In this document: piece by piece, positions 1-8,706 of the stretch
How the letters are laid out: each line of letters opens with the position of its first letter
Position numbering within the stretch: position 1 is the first letter of the stretch
Assembly: GCF_046569695.1 (NCBI RefSeq)
Contig: NZ_JBKHUI010000004.1
Location: 1 to 64,000, forward strand
Length of the DNA: 64,000 nucleotides
Reading direction: 5' to 3'
DNA from: Kluyvera sp046569695
GTDB lineage: Bacteria > Pseudomonadota > Gammaproteobacteria > Enterobacterales > Enterobacteriaceae
Notes under the pieces: model-generated
Told to the model about the DNA's origin: nothing
The model's input: only the letters and a program-made list of their open reading frames with translations
The model's database searches: none
Made by a program: the position numbers and the translations under genes

Positions 1-26
1 AACGGCCACATCTGGCCCTGAAGTAC

Positions 27-57
27 AAAACGCCCGATGACGTTCATCAGGCGTTTT
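27..57. terminator. Bidirectional terminator downstream of gloC
   Basis: An inverted repeat flanked by A4 on the left and T4 on the right (aaaacgcc...ggcgtttt) lies just beyond the gloC stop. The A/T tracts allow it to work on both strands. In E. coli the convergent neighbour here is aspC, so it probably serves both genes; aspC itself is outside the window. Confidence 0.65.
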
Positions 58-96
58 ATCGACAGAAAACTGTCAACCTATATCAGGACTAGTCAC

Positions 97-744
97 TTAC
101 CAGACGGGAAGTTCATCCTGTAGGAACGGATTATGCTGACGTTCATAGCCGATTGTCGACATCGGCCCATGCCCGGCAATAAACTTCACGTCATCACCCA
201 GCGGCAGCAGCTTGCGCTTGATAGCGTCAATCAGCTGCGCGTGGTCACCGCGCGGGAAGTCACTGCGCCCTACGCCGCCTTTAAACAGCACATCGCCGGA
301 AATCAGCAACCGCGCATCATTATCAAAGAAAACCACATGACCTGGCGTGTGCCCTGGGCAGTGCAGTACCTGCAGCTTCACGTTGCCCACGCTGACGGTA
401 TCGCCTTCATTTAGCCAGCGATCCGGCGTCAGCGGCTGGCAGTCGTCCAGACCAAACATTCGACTTTGTGCCGGCAGCCCCTGCAACCAGAACTCATCTT
501 CTTTTTCCGGCCCAATCACCGGCACACCGTAGTACTGTGCCAGTTCCGCCGCCGCACCCACATGATCAAGATGACCATGGGTCAGCAAAATTTGCTGCAA
601 CGTCACGCCAGCCTCGGCAACTTTCTGTTTAATGGTCTCAGCATCACCACCTGGATCGACCAGCGCCGCCAGTTTAGTTTGCTCACACCAGATCAACGAA
701 CAGTTCTGCGCGAACGCAGTGACCGGAATAATACGATAATTCAT
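97..744 (-). CDS. gloC: Hydroxyacylglutathione hydrolase GloC (type II glyoxalase, YcbL)
   Basis: Cytosolic metallo-beta-lactamase-fold thioesterase that hydrolyses S-lactoylglutathione to D-lactate and glutathione, the second step of methylglyoxal detoxification. The metal motif THGHLDH is at residues 55-61, with further ligands in CPGHTPGH, SGDVLF and AGHGP. The 215-aa length equals E. coli YcbL. A start 24 nt further upstream is possible, but the ATG at 742-744 follows an AGGAG ribosome site and gives the family N-terminus (MNYRIIPV). It is the last gene of the ldtD-mepK-gloC line and converges on the terminator at 27-57. The family assignment is secure; the physiological role is known from the E. 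coli homologue. Confidence 0.95.
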   Translation of the reverse strand: MNYRIIPVTAFAQNCSLIWCEQTKLAALVDPGGDAETIKQKVAEAGVTLQQILLTHGHLDHVGAAAELAQYYGVPVIGPEKEDEFWLQGLPAQSRMFGLDDCQPLTPDRWLNEGDTVSVGNVKLQVLHCPGHTPGHVVFFDNDARLLISGDVLFKGGVGRSDFPRGDHAQLIDAIKRKLLPLGDDVKFIAGHGPMSTIGYERQHNPFLQDELPVW

Positions 745-809
745 GCTGCTCCTGTTTATACTCAGCACCGTTCAGATACATCAGCGCATCTGAACTGTCG
801 GGCGTAGAG

Positions 810-1361
810 TTACCAGTGCCGAACCGGACCGGTATCAATATGCACAAAGTTGCTACGTGGGTAATATCCTACACCACCTGCGCGCATAGATAACGCTGCT
901 TTGCGTATATTACTTAATGAAATACCTTCAATATGGAAATCCATTGCCTGACCTTTAGTGTGGTAGCTCTTTTTCGCTACCCCACTGCTGTGCGCTCGCA
1001 GCTCATTATTGGTATCAAGGGAACGATACCCGGAGATTAATTGCACAGGCTTATTTGTTCCTAATAATCCCTGAAGGCGATAGAGCTGATCAAACAATGA
1101 AGGATCGATGCTCTTTATTTTATTCGCGCGATAGTCACGGAAAAAATGGTTTAGTTTTGCTAATTCATCCTGAATATAGCCTCGGCCGTCAAAAAACTCG
1201 GCTTTTAGCAACTCGCCCGTATGTAGATTACTCAACGTTAAAATACGTGGACGAGGGGTCGAGAGGGTCGCAAGTGCAGGCGTGGGTAAGATGGCGGCAG
1301 CGCCCAGCGCAACCCCACCTAACGCCAGCAGTTTGCGGCGATTAGCGTCAAATTTGTCCAT
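810..1361 (-). CDS. mepK: Murein DD-endopeptidase MepK (YcbK, peptidase M15A family)
   Basis: Exported peptidoglycan hydrolase that cleaves mDAP-mDAP (3-3) crosslinks, as known for E. coli MepK. A twin-arginine signal (NRRKLLALGG near residue 8) and an Ala-rich cleavage region ending PALA indicate Tat export. Zinc ligands of the M15 fold are visible in YHTKGQAMDFH and in FVHIDTG close to the C-terminus. Translation from the ATG at 1359-1361 gives 183 aa, matching the usual 182. The 15 extra in-frame codons upstream do not look like a signal peptide and were excluded. It follows ldtD, whose product makes the very crosslinks MepK cuts. Confidence 0.93.
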   Translation of the reverse strand: MDKFDANRRKLLALGGVALGAAAILPTPALATLSTPRPRILTLSNLHTGELLKAEFFDGRGYIQDELAKLNHFFRDYRANKIKSIDPSLFDQLYRLQGLLGTNKPVQLISGYRSLDTNNELRAHSSGVAKKSYHTKGQAMDFHIEGISLSNIRKAALSMRAGGVGYYPRSNFVHIDTGPVRHW

Positions 1362-1545
1362 GATAATCAGGTCTACAGTCAGTAAATGTGATCGAAATAT
1401 ATGCACTTCTGGCGCACGTATTGCACCTTACCGGGCATCAAAGCCAGCGTCAAGGCGGCCTGTAGCGCAGAACCACCAGCCCCAGACATTCGGGACTGGT
1501 ATCTACGCTTTTTATTCGACCACTACATTACCTGAACTACTTCAT

Positions 1546-3330
1546 TTATCTGATTAATTGTTCCGCTTTTGGCAAAATTTGTGCGCCGGATCGCGCCGTG
1601 ACATCGTAATTGTAAATATCTGTTCGATATTGTGTCTGACCATCAGCGCCAACAAAGGCGGTTAGATAATAGAGATTAACCGGAATATTCTGCCGGATAT
1701 TAACGTATCTCGTATTACCTTCCTTCAGCGCATCAGATATACGAGCGTCATTCCAGCCTGCATCTTGTAACAGCATATTTGCTAAATCAGAGGCTTTATT
1801 TACCCGCACGCATCCCGAACTTAAAGCCCGCGCATCTTTCTGGAACAGATTATGGTTAGGCGTATCATGCAGATAAATCGCGTCTGAGCTTGGCATATTA
1901 AACTTATAGCGGCCCAATGAGTTATGGTCGCCCGGCGCCTGCTGGAAACGGAACGGTAAATTCGACGGCGTGATCGTTGACCAATCCACGCGCCACGGAT
2001 CGATAGTTTCTTTACTGTTCCATCCACGCAGCACGGTATAGTTGTGGCGCTCCAGATACCCAGGGTCATTACGCAGCTTTGGCAGAATGTCGTTGCGCGC
2101 GAGCGTTGGCGGTACGTTCCACGGCGGGTTGACCACCACGTTATTTAGCGCGCTGCTCATCATCGGCGTTTTACGATCCGGGCGCCCCACGATAACGCGT
2201 GAAGCCAGCGCTTCGCTGCCGTTGAGATAATAGACCAGCGAATACGCAGGAATGTTGACCATAATTCCGGTAGAGACTTTCCCCGGCAGCAGGCGCAAAC
2301 GTTGAATATTCAGCGCCAGCACACCTGCACGTTCTGCGGAAGAGACGTTGAGCCAATCGCGCGTTGAAGCGCCGATCACCCCATCAGCCCCTAAGCCCTG
2401 CGCCGCCTGGAAACGCTTAACCGCATCTACCAACTGACGATCGTAGGCCGCAGGTGCGCTCTTCGCTGCTTTTTTCGTTTTGCCGACGTCATCCCCCGGT
2501 AGCGGGATCGCCGGACTGGTATCCAGCACGCCGTTACGCTGCAGAATTTCACGCAGTGCAGGCACGTCGCTGCTCCACTGGCCTGGCCGTAGCGCCGTCG
2601 TGGAGGTCAATTTCGGCCATGGGCGGGTATCCCCCACCAGCGCCAGCAGCGCCTGATGCATCACCGCATACTGCGGATGCTTCGGTGCCAGAGCGGTAAT
2701 AAACGGCACCAGTGAACCGTTATCCAGCGCCATCTGCCACTTATTCATCACTGACAGCGGCGGCGTCGCCAGGGTATAAGGTTTATCGCTGTACAGCCAG
2801 CGGTTGCCCTGAACCGGAATGCCGCTAATAAAGTGCAAATAGCCCATCAGCGCATCGGAGAGCACAACGTCGCGAGCCATACCGCTGACGTTGGGATTAG
2901 TGAGCAGTTCAACCCATTGGGTAAACTGCGGCTGGAAACCGGCGATAGCCACTTCCGCAAGTTGCTGCTGGAAGGCACGGACCGCATCGCGGTTATCCCA
3001 CATCGGTTTCATCTCGCGAGCGGCGTAGAGCGTCACCAGCGGGTTCATATAGACGGGTTGATAGCCGGCAGGCAGTATCGACTGGATCTCAGCACGGCTT
3101 TTCGCCGCCGCGCCGTCCGCCAGTGGCTGAGTGCCGACAAGGTTTGCCATCACGGGCGATTGCGCACCCGGTTGGAGCAGTACCGGAGAAGGTTCTGCAG
3201 GCAGTGCGCTACTATCAGACGGCACGAGTTCTGGCTCGCCCGCAGCAGCGGTAAACAGTGGAGCAAACGTCATTGCCAGACACAAACTCACCGCTGACAA
3301 CCGACGACCATTTTCTTTTTTCAGCAACAT
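1546..3330 (-). CDS. ldtD: L,D-transpeptidase LdtD (YcbB)
   Basis: Periplasmic or membrane-anchored transpeptidase that forms 3-3 mDAP-mDAP peptidoglycan crosslinks and can bypass penicillin-binding proteins under stress. The order is: N-terminal signal/anchor (about 1-30), scaffold domain (about 90-290), a PG_binding_1 module (about 297-330), then the YkuD catalytic domain. The catalytic motif (YLHDTPNH, then ALSSGCVRV) places the nucleophilic cysteine near residue 507. At 594 aa it is about 20 residues shorter than E. coli LdtD; the differences appear to lie in the N-terminal linker. A CpxR-like box lies upstream. Confidence 0.94.
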   Translation of the reverse strand: MLLKKENGRRLSAVSLCLAMTFAPLFTAAAGEPELVPSDSSALPAEPSPVLLQPGAQSPVMANLVGTQPLADGAAAKSRAEIQSILPAGYQPVYMNPLVTLYAAREMKPMWDNRDAVRAFQQQLAEVAIAGFQPQFTQWVELLTNPNVSGMARDVVLSDALMGYLHFISGIPVQGNRWLYSDKPYTLATPPLSVMNKWQMALDNGSLVPFITALAPKHPQYAVMHQALLALVGDTRPWPKLTSTTALRPGQWSSDVPALREILQRNGVLDTSPAIPLPGDDVGKTKKAAKSAPAAYDRQLVDAVKRFQAAQGLGADGVIGASTRDWLNVSSAERAGVLALNIQRLRLLPGKVSTGIMVNIPAYSLVYYLNGSEALASRVIVGRPDRKTPMMSSALNNVVVNPPWNVPPTLARNDILPKLRNDPGYLERHNYTVLRGWNSKETIDPWRVDWSTITPSNLPFRFQQAPGDHNSLGRYKFNMPSSDAIYLHDTPNHNLFQKDARALSSGCVRVNKASDLANMLLQDAGWNDARISDALKEGNTRYVNIRQNIPVNLYYLTAFVGADGQTQYRTDIYNYDVTARSGAQILPKAEQLIR

Positions 3331-3417
3331 CCCTTGCCCCCTGTTAAATATACAAAGACCCGTAACGTGGGCTCACCTTCAGTATATAAAGACAAAAACT
3401 TTTTTGCCCGGTGAAAT

Positions 3418-3432
3418 GTAAAGAAGTCTAAA
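3418..3432 (+). promoter_or_regulatory. Candidate CpxR box upstream of ldtD
   Basis: Two five-base half-sites, GTAAA and CTAAA, separated by five bases resemble the CpxR consensus GTAAA-N5-GTAAA with one mismatch. The site is about 90 bp upstream of the ldtD start. Cpx control of ldtD is established in E. coli; assignment here is by resemblance only. Confidence 0.45.
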
Positions 3433-3463
3433 GATAATAACGCGCTATAGGCTAAATACGGAT

Positions 3464-3492
3464 AACAAAAAAGGCGACATAAATGTCGCCTT
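3464..3492 (-). terminator. Rho-independent terminator of the muk operon
   Basis: On the minus strand the stem AAGGCGACA/TGTCGCCTT is followed by a T-run. It lies 60 bp beyond the mukB stop and upstream of the ldtD promoter region. Confidence 0.8.
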
Positions 3493-3521
3493 AAATTCTG
3501 TTTTCGGATTTAGTGCCATTT

Positions 3522-3546
3522 CCCGGAGTCGCTTCGCTCGTCCGGG
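3522..3546. repeat. REP-like palindrome after mukB
   Basis: A 25-bp imperfect palindrome with CCCGG/CCGGG ends and a GTCGCTTCGCTCG core lies 8 bp from the mukB stop. It shares ends and core with the paired palindromes at 33092-33166, which suggests one REP family in this genome. Confidence 0.6.
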
Positions 3547-3553
3547 CTATATG

Positions 3554-6500
3554 CTACGATGCGTCGGCAGTACCTGGCAGCGTTTCCGGCAACTGGGCAG
3601 CGAAGCCGCGCAGACCCACCACGTGTACGTGCTCATGGTTATTCACCACTTTACGTACCAGCTTGTAGGTGGTGCCTTTCTCTGGGCTGATATTTTCCGG
3701 CGCCGCGATAATAAGCTGCATCTCCAGACGTTCGCAGAGTTCGAACAGCGTAGCGATAGAGCGGGCATCCAGACGTGCGGCTTCATCAAGGAACAGCAGA
3801 CGGCACGGAGAGAGGTCTTTACCACGCAGACGACGCGCTTCATCTTCCCAGCTCTGTACCACCATTACCAGAATCGACATCCCGGTACCGATAGCCTCAC
3901 CGGTCGACAGCGCACCGGATTCCGCACGCAGCCAGCCGTCGGACCCACGGTTAACCTCAACTTCCATCTCCAGGTAGCTACGGTAGTCGAGCAGCTCTTC
4001 ACCGATGGTCTGCGGCGTACGCTGCCCCATATCGATTTGCGGATTCAGACGCTGATACAGCTTCGCCAGCGCTTCCGAGAAGGTCAGGCGATTGCTGTTG
4101 AACAGATCCTGATGCTGTTCGTGCTGTTCAGAGAGCACGTCCAGCAGCATCGAGTGAGTCTCACGCACGTTAACGTTCAGACGCACGCTGTTGACCTGAC
4201 CGAACGACACGCTCTGCAGGCCCTGGTTCAGCTGGCGGATACGGTTCTGCTCGCGCTGAATGGTTTTGCGGATAATGTTCGCCACGCTTCGGGAGCTGAT
4301 CGCCAGCTTCTGTTCGCGATTGGTCAGCTCTTCCGTCAGGCGGCTCAGCTCGATTTCCATCTGTTCGATGGCTTCGACCGGGTCGTCGGTGCGGATGATA
4401 TCCTGGCGAATACGCTCGCGCAGGTGCTGGTAAACGGCGACGAAGAACTGGATCTTACGTTCCGGACGTTTCGGATCTTCAGACATGCGCAGCACATCGC
4501 GCAGGTGTTCGTTATCCGCCACGGCCAGACGCAGCGCACCCAGCGCCTTATCCGACATAGAGCGTAGATCGTCGGCGGAGAGATAGGCCAACTCGCGACG
4601 GTGTAGACGGCGTTCAACGTTGTTGTCTTTCACCAGACGCATCACCGCACACCAACCCGCTTTCGCACTCACCACCTGTTCGCGCATTTCGAGATAATCG
4701 CGTTCCAGCTTGCGCAGCTTACGGGTCAGGTTATCCATCTCTGCTTCGCAGAAGGTCAACGCTTTTTCCAGCTGATTGCGGCGCGCACGGTTGTTGCTCA
4801 ACTGTGCATGCAGTTCGTCGCGGCGAATTCGTGCACGCTCTTCAGCACCCGCGTCGGCGCGCACGCCAATGTCTTTCAGTTCTTTATAGAGATCGTTCAG
4901 CAGCTCTTTCTTGGTGTCGTAGGAGCTTTTCAGTGACGCCAGAACCTGGCTGTACTGGCTGACCTGTGCGGCGTGGGTACGCAGCGCTTCACGGGCGCGG
5001 CTACGCTCGCTTTCCGACTGCGCCAGACGTTCACGCAGTTTTTCGTTTAGATCGCTGTTGCCGGAGAGCATTTCTGCTGAGTCGGAGTAGCCAAAGTGCG
5101 CGCGACGTTGCACCACTTCCGCCAGGGCAAACGCCTGCTGACGCGCTTCGCGCTGCACCTGCTGTGACCAGGCATAATCTTCTTTCAGCTGTTCAAACTG
5201 CTCCGGATCGTTCTGCAGAACAGCAACGATCGGCTCCAGTTTGGCCAGTTGGTTGCCGTGCTGCTGAATGAAGCGCGCGGCTTCCTGAGCTTCGTCCAGA
5301 CGCTCCTGGATTTCTTCAACGCGGTCGGCCAGCGTTTCGTCGGCCAGCAGGCTCAGACGCGGTAGCAGGCGGTTAAGCTGGGCCACGCCCTCTTTTGCCT
5401 GCTCGTACTGTGCCTGCTGTTGTTGGTTGTCGCTTTCGTGGCTGCTGAGTGCACGCTCCAGCTCGTTGCGACGGGTGTTCAGTTTGCGGATTTCCGCTTC
5501 CGGATCGTCCTCAAACGCTACCGATAAATGGCTGCCGATAAAGCGGCTGAACGCCTGGTGCAGACGCTGGGTTTTCTGTACGTCGAACGACAGGGTCGCA
5601 AACCGTTCGGACAGCCCTTCACGCTCAGCGTGCAGACTCTCAATGCGGCTTTCGCGCGCTGCGCGGCCAAACAGCGGTAGCGATGGGAAGCGGGAATAAC
5701 GCCACTGGCGGTCGGAGGTTTTTACCACCACCGCTTTTTCCAGTTCATCGACGTTGAATACGCTGTCATCGAAGGATTGCGGGTCCCCTTCAATCAGGTA
5801 GAGATCTTCCGGGCAATCTTCCAGTCCTTCAAGATACTCGGCGATCTGCGACAGATCCGGCACCACGATGGCGTGACGAGACGGCCCGTACAGCGCGGAG
5901 AAGTACGGCGCATCATCGAGGCTGACGTCATCATAAATCTCGGACAGCAGCACGCCGCCAAAACGTTCCGCCAGCGTATTCAGACGCGGGTCTTCAGAAC
6001 CGCCAGGCTGGCTAAGACGTTCAATTTCGTCATCCACGGCACGTTTACGCGCGCCAACTTCGTCACGTTCGACGATGGCTTCACGTTCACGTTCCAGCAG
6101 TTGTTGCAGGTATTCGGTGACGTCCTGGCTGGACTCAAACTGCTCGCCGCTCTGCTCACATAGCTGGTTTAAGCTGTTTTGCGCCGCCAGCCATACCGGC
6201 GCGCGGTGCATCAGCGATGAGATACGCGACTGCAGCTGTTCCTGCTCCTGACGCAGCGCCATGCGCTGTTCACGGGCATCGCTCACGCAATCGCTCAGGG
6301 CGGCGATACGTGCTTCCAGCTCATAATGCAGCTTTTCGAGTTCGTCGATACCGTATTGTTTACCCTGACGTTTGCAGAAGTCAGCCAGCAAGCGCTCGGC
6401 TTCCTGCTGCTCGCGCAGACGCTGTTCCAGCTCGTTCAAACGGCTGCGCAGCGGCTGCGCCTGCTCCGCGAGATGACGCTGGTTAACGCCATCGCGCAGC

Positions 6501-8002
6501 AATTCGCGCGCCACTTCCCAGGCTTCGTTACGTGCCAGCGGGCCGTTGATTGCTTCAACAATCTGGAACGCTTGTTCAAACTGGCTGTGCGCCGTCTGCG
6601 ACACGCTCATTTTCTGTTCGAGCGTCAGCAGTTTTTCGGTCGCTTCCTGCTCTTTGGCCTGGAAGGTTTCCAGCCATTCATCCGCGCTTTCCGGCGTTAA
6701 GTCCGGCAAATGACACAGCGCTTTTGCACGCTCCAGCGCCTGCAGCGCCTGAGTGTACTGAATAGCGCGTGTCTGCTGAACGTCCAGCGCCTGCTGGTAG
6801 TCAGCAAGCTGGCTTTTCAGCTCATCCACTTCCAGCTCGGCGGCTTCAGCGCGCGCTTCGTTCTCTTCCTGCTGCTCGGCGGCTTCGGCGACCACTTCGT
6901 TCTGTTCTTCCAGACGAATTTGCAGCTCATCTAAGTCCGCTTCATAGCGTTCAATTTTTTCCTGCTGGCGCAGAGCGGTCTGCACCAGGTTCAGATGGTC
7001 GCTGGCGGCCTGATGATCGGCTTCCAGATCCCCTTCTGCCCCGTTGTGCTCCTGCAGTTCACGGGCCATATCGACGTGCTTGTACTGCTCGGCCGCCAGT
7101 TGGGAGCGAGAAGTGAACAGTTCGCGGCGATATTCCAGCGCTTTATCAAGATGCACACGTCGCTCATTGGCGTGACGCATGTAGTCCGCGGCCACGTAGT
7201 CGGTCGCTTCAGAAATCAGGTGCTTAAACAGGTCGCGATCAGACTGGGTGACGCGAATCGCTTCCAGCGTCATGCGGTTTTCGCGCAGCGCCGCTTCCAT
7301 ATCCTGGAACGCTTTGCGTACACCGCTGTTTTCCGGCAGCAGGTAGTCACGCAGTGAACGCGTAATGGCGCTGGATATACCGCCGTACAGCGACGCTTCA
7401 ATCAGACGGTAGAATTTACTACGGTCGGACGCAGAGCGCAGACGGCGTGCGACGATGCCCAGATCGAACATCAGCGCATGGTAGTCGGTAATCGAGTTGA
7501 ACTGCTTGAACTGTACGCCTTCAATGGTATCGAGTTTATCTTTCAGCTCCTGCAGGCTCAGCACGCGCGCCTGACGCTCGTTCATCGTTTCGGTCAGCAG
7601 CTGCGTCGGCTGGATGGAGGTCGGCAGGCCCTGAATAGCAAAGGGTTTAATGTCGACTTTACGGTCGCGCCCGGCAACCTGCTGCAGACGTACGCCGACG
7701 ACCACGCGCTGGTGACGTGAGTTCATGACGTCCAGCACCGAGTAACAGACGCCTGCTTTCAGCTTACCGTGCAGTCCTTTATCGCGAGAGCCGCTGGTGG
7801 CCCCGGCTTCCGTGGTGTTACGGAAGTGCAGCAGGGTTAAGTCTGGAATCAGCGCCGTGACGAAGGCTGCCATGGTGGTCGATTTACCGGCACCGTTACC
7901 GCCCGAGAGCGTGGTCACCAGTTCATCTAAATCAAAGGTACGGGCAAAGAACCCGTTCCAGTTAATCAGCGTTAGCGAACGAAATTTACCGCGATCGATC
8001 AT
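3554..8002 (-). CDS. mukB: Chromosome partition protein MukB (SMC-like condensin ATPase)
   Basis: Large SMC-like ATPase of the MukBEF condensin, which compacts and helps segregate the chromosome and binds topoisomerase IV. Of 1482 aa, the N-terminal head carries Walker A GGNGAGKST near residues 34-42. Long coiled coils follow, interrupted by a hinge near residues 650-800. The C-terminal head has the signature LSTGEAIGTG and Walker B CRLLFLDEAARLD. Length is 4 aa less than E. coli MukB, the difference being at the extreme C-terminus. Its ATG overlaps the mukE stop by one base (TAATG), indicating translational coupling. Confidence 0.98.
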   Translation of the reverse strand: MIDRGKFRSLTLINWNGFFARTFDLDELVTTLSGGNGAGKSTTMAAFVTALIPDLTLLHFRNTTEAGATSGSRDKGLHGKLKAGVCYSVLDVMNSRHQRVVVGVRLQQVAGRDRKVDIKPFAIQGLPTSIQPTQLLTETMNERQARVLSLQELKDKLDTIEGVQFKQFNSITDYHALMFDLGIVARRLRSASDRSKFYRLIEASLYGGISSAITRSLRDYLLPENSGVRKAFQDMEAALRENRMTLEAIRVTQSDRDLFKHLISEATDYVAADYMRHANERRVHLDKALEYRRELFTSRSQLAAEQYKHVDMARELQEHNGAEGDLEADHQAASDHLNLVQTALRQQEKIERYEADLDELQIRLEEQNEVVAEAAEQQEENEARAEAAELEVDELKSQLADYQQALDVQQTRAIQYTQALQALERAKALCHLPDLTPESADEWLETFQAKEQEATEKLLTLEQKMSVSQTAHSQFEQAFQIVEAINGPLARNEAWEVARELLRDGVNQRHLAEQAQPLRSRLNELEQRLREQQEAERLLADFCKRQGKQYGIDELEKLHYELEARIAALSDCVSDAREQRMALRQEQEQLQSRISSLMHRAPVWLAAQNSLNQLCEQSGEQFESSQDVTEYLQQLLEREREAIVERDEVGARKRAVDDEIERLSQPGGSEDPRLNTLAERFGGVLLSEIYDDVSLDDAPYFSALYGPSRHAIVVPDLSQIAEYLEGLEDCPEDLYLIEGDPQSFDDSVFNVDELEKAVVVKTSDRQWRYSRFPSLPLFGRAARESRIESLHAEREGLSERFATLSFDVQKTQRLHQAFSRFIGSHLSVAFEDDPEAEIRKLNTRRNELERALSSHESDNQQQQAQYEQAKEGVAQLNRLLPRLSLLADETLADRVEEIQERLDEAQEAARFIQQHGNQLAKLEPIVAVLQNDPEQFEQLKEDYAWSQQVQREARQQAFALAEVVQRRAHFGYSDSAEMLSGNSDLNEKLRERLAQSESERSRAREALRTHAAQVSQYSQVLASLKSSYDTKKELLNDLYKELKDIGVRADAGAEERARIRRDELHAQLSNNRARRNQLEKALTFCEAEMDNLTRKLRKLERDYLEMREQVVSAKAGWCAVMRLVKDNNVERRLHRRELAYLSADDLRSMSDKALGALRLAVADNEHLRDVLRMSEDPKRPERKIQFFVAVYQHLRERIRQDIIRTDDPVEAIEQMEIELSRLTEELTNREQKLAISSRSVANIIRKTIQREQNRIRQLNQGLQSVSFGQVNSVRLNVNVRETHSMLLDVLSEQHEQHQDLFNSNRLTFSEALAKLYQRLNPQIDMGQRTPQTIGEELLDYRSYLEMEVEVNRGSDGWLRAESGALSTGEAIGTGMSILVMVVQSWEDEARRLRGKDLSPCRLLFLDEAARLDARSIATLFELCERLEMQLIIAAPENISPEKGTTYKLVRKVVNNHEHVHVVGLRGFAAQLPETLPGTADAS

Positions 8003-8706
8003 TACTCTTCCTCCCCGCTATCCTGCTGATTGTCGTCGTTCTCGTCATTGAGCTGCAGATGGTTTTCGATAGCCATCGCTTCGCCATCGCGGATCATGCG
8101 CAACTGCGCTTCCCGCGCGTCATCGCCGGAGCGAACGTCAGCGCCGAAGCGGAACACCGATTCGGTAATGCGGAATTTGCTGCTATCGTGCCCCATAAAC
8201 CACACCATCCCGAGACGGCGCAGGCGGTTGAGCGAGGAACGCACCTTTTCCTGCAGCTTCTGACGGTCAAGGTCAGAGCCGGTGGAGCGGTTGTTGACCA
8301 GCTTCAGCAGTTTGGCTTCGTCAGCCAATGCCAGCAGTTCGTCATACAGCTCTTGCTGGGTGAAGATACCTTCGTTAGCCAGACGTTCCGGGCTGAGATA
8401 GAGGTAGCAAAGAATTTTGCCAACCATCATGTCCAGTTCGGATAAGACCGAGCGCGGAATCAGCGTGGTGGAGCGCGGACGCAGGTAGAAGAACCCTTCC
8501 GGCGCACGGATCAACTCCACGTTATAGCGAGCATAAAACTCTTCCAGATACTCCTGGAAATCCATCAAAAAGGCGTGGTTGTCTAGTTCATCCAGACCGA
8601 TGTGACGACCAGCGCGCAGCGCGCTATCCAGCGCAGGGAAAAGGGGGTTGGCCAGGGCCTGTGCCAGTTTAACCGGCATCACTTGTTCAATATTTATCGA
8701 TGACAT
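8002..8706 (-). CDS. mukE: Chromosome partition protein MukE
   Basis: Accessory subunit of MukBEF; MukE dimers bind MukF and regulate MukB ATPase and DNA binding. Translation from the ATG at 8704-8706 gives 234 aa, the family length, starting MSSINIEQV. An in-frame start 27 nt upstream was rejected because it adds a non-conserved segment inside mukF. It contains winged-helix regions and an acidic C-terminal tail ending GEEE. The start lies within the 3' end of mukF (20-bp overlap) and the stop shares a base with mukB. Confidence 0.97.
   Translation of the reverse strand: MSSINIEQVMPVKLAQALANPLFPALDSALRAGRHIGLDELDNHAFLMDFQEYLEEFYARYNVELIRAPEGFFYLRPRSTTLIPRSVLSELDMMVGKILCYLYLSPERLANEGIFTQQELYDELLALADEAKLLKLVNNRSTGSDLDRQKLQEKVRSSLNRLRRLGMVWFMGHDSSKFRITESVFRFGADVRSGDDAREAQLRMIRDGEAMAIENHLQLNDENDDNQQDSGEEE

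Noticed and set aside
3131..3421. Small open frame across the ldtD start on the plus strand
   Set aside because: Overlaps the ldtD signal region and promoter; no start signal or similarity.
3551..4567. A 338-codon open frame antisense to mukB
   Set aside because: Shadow of the conserved mukB C-terminal head.
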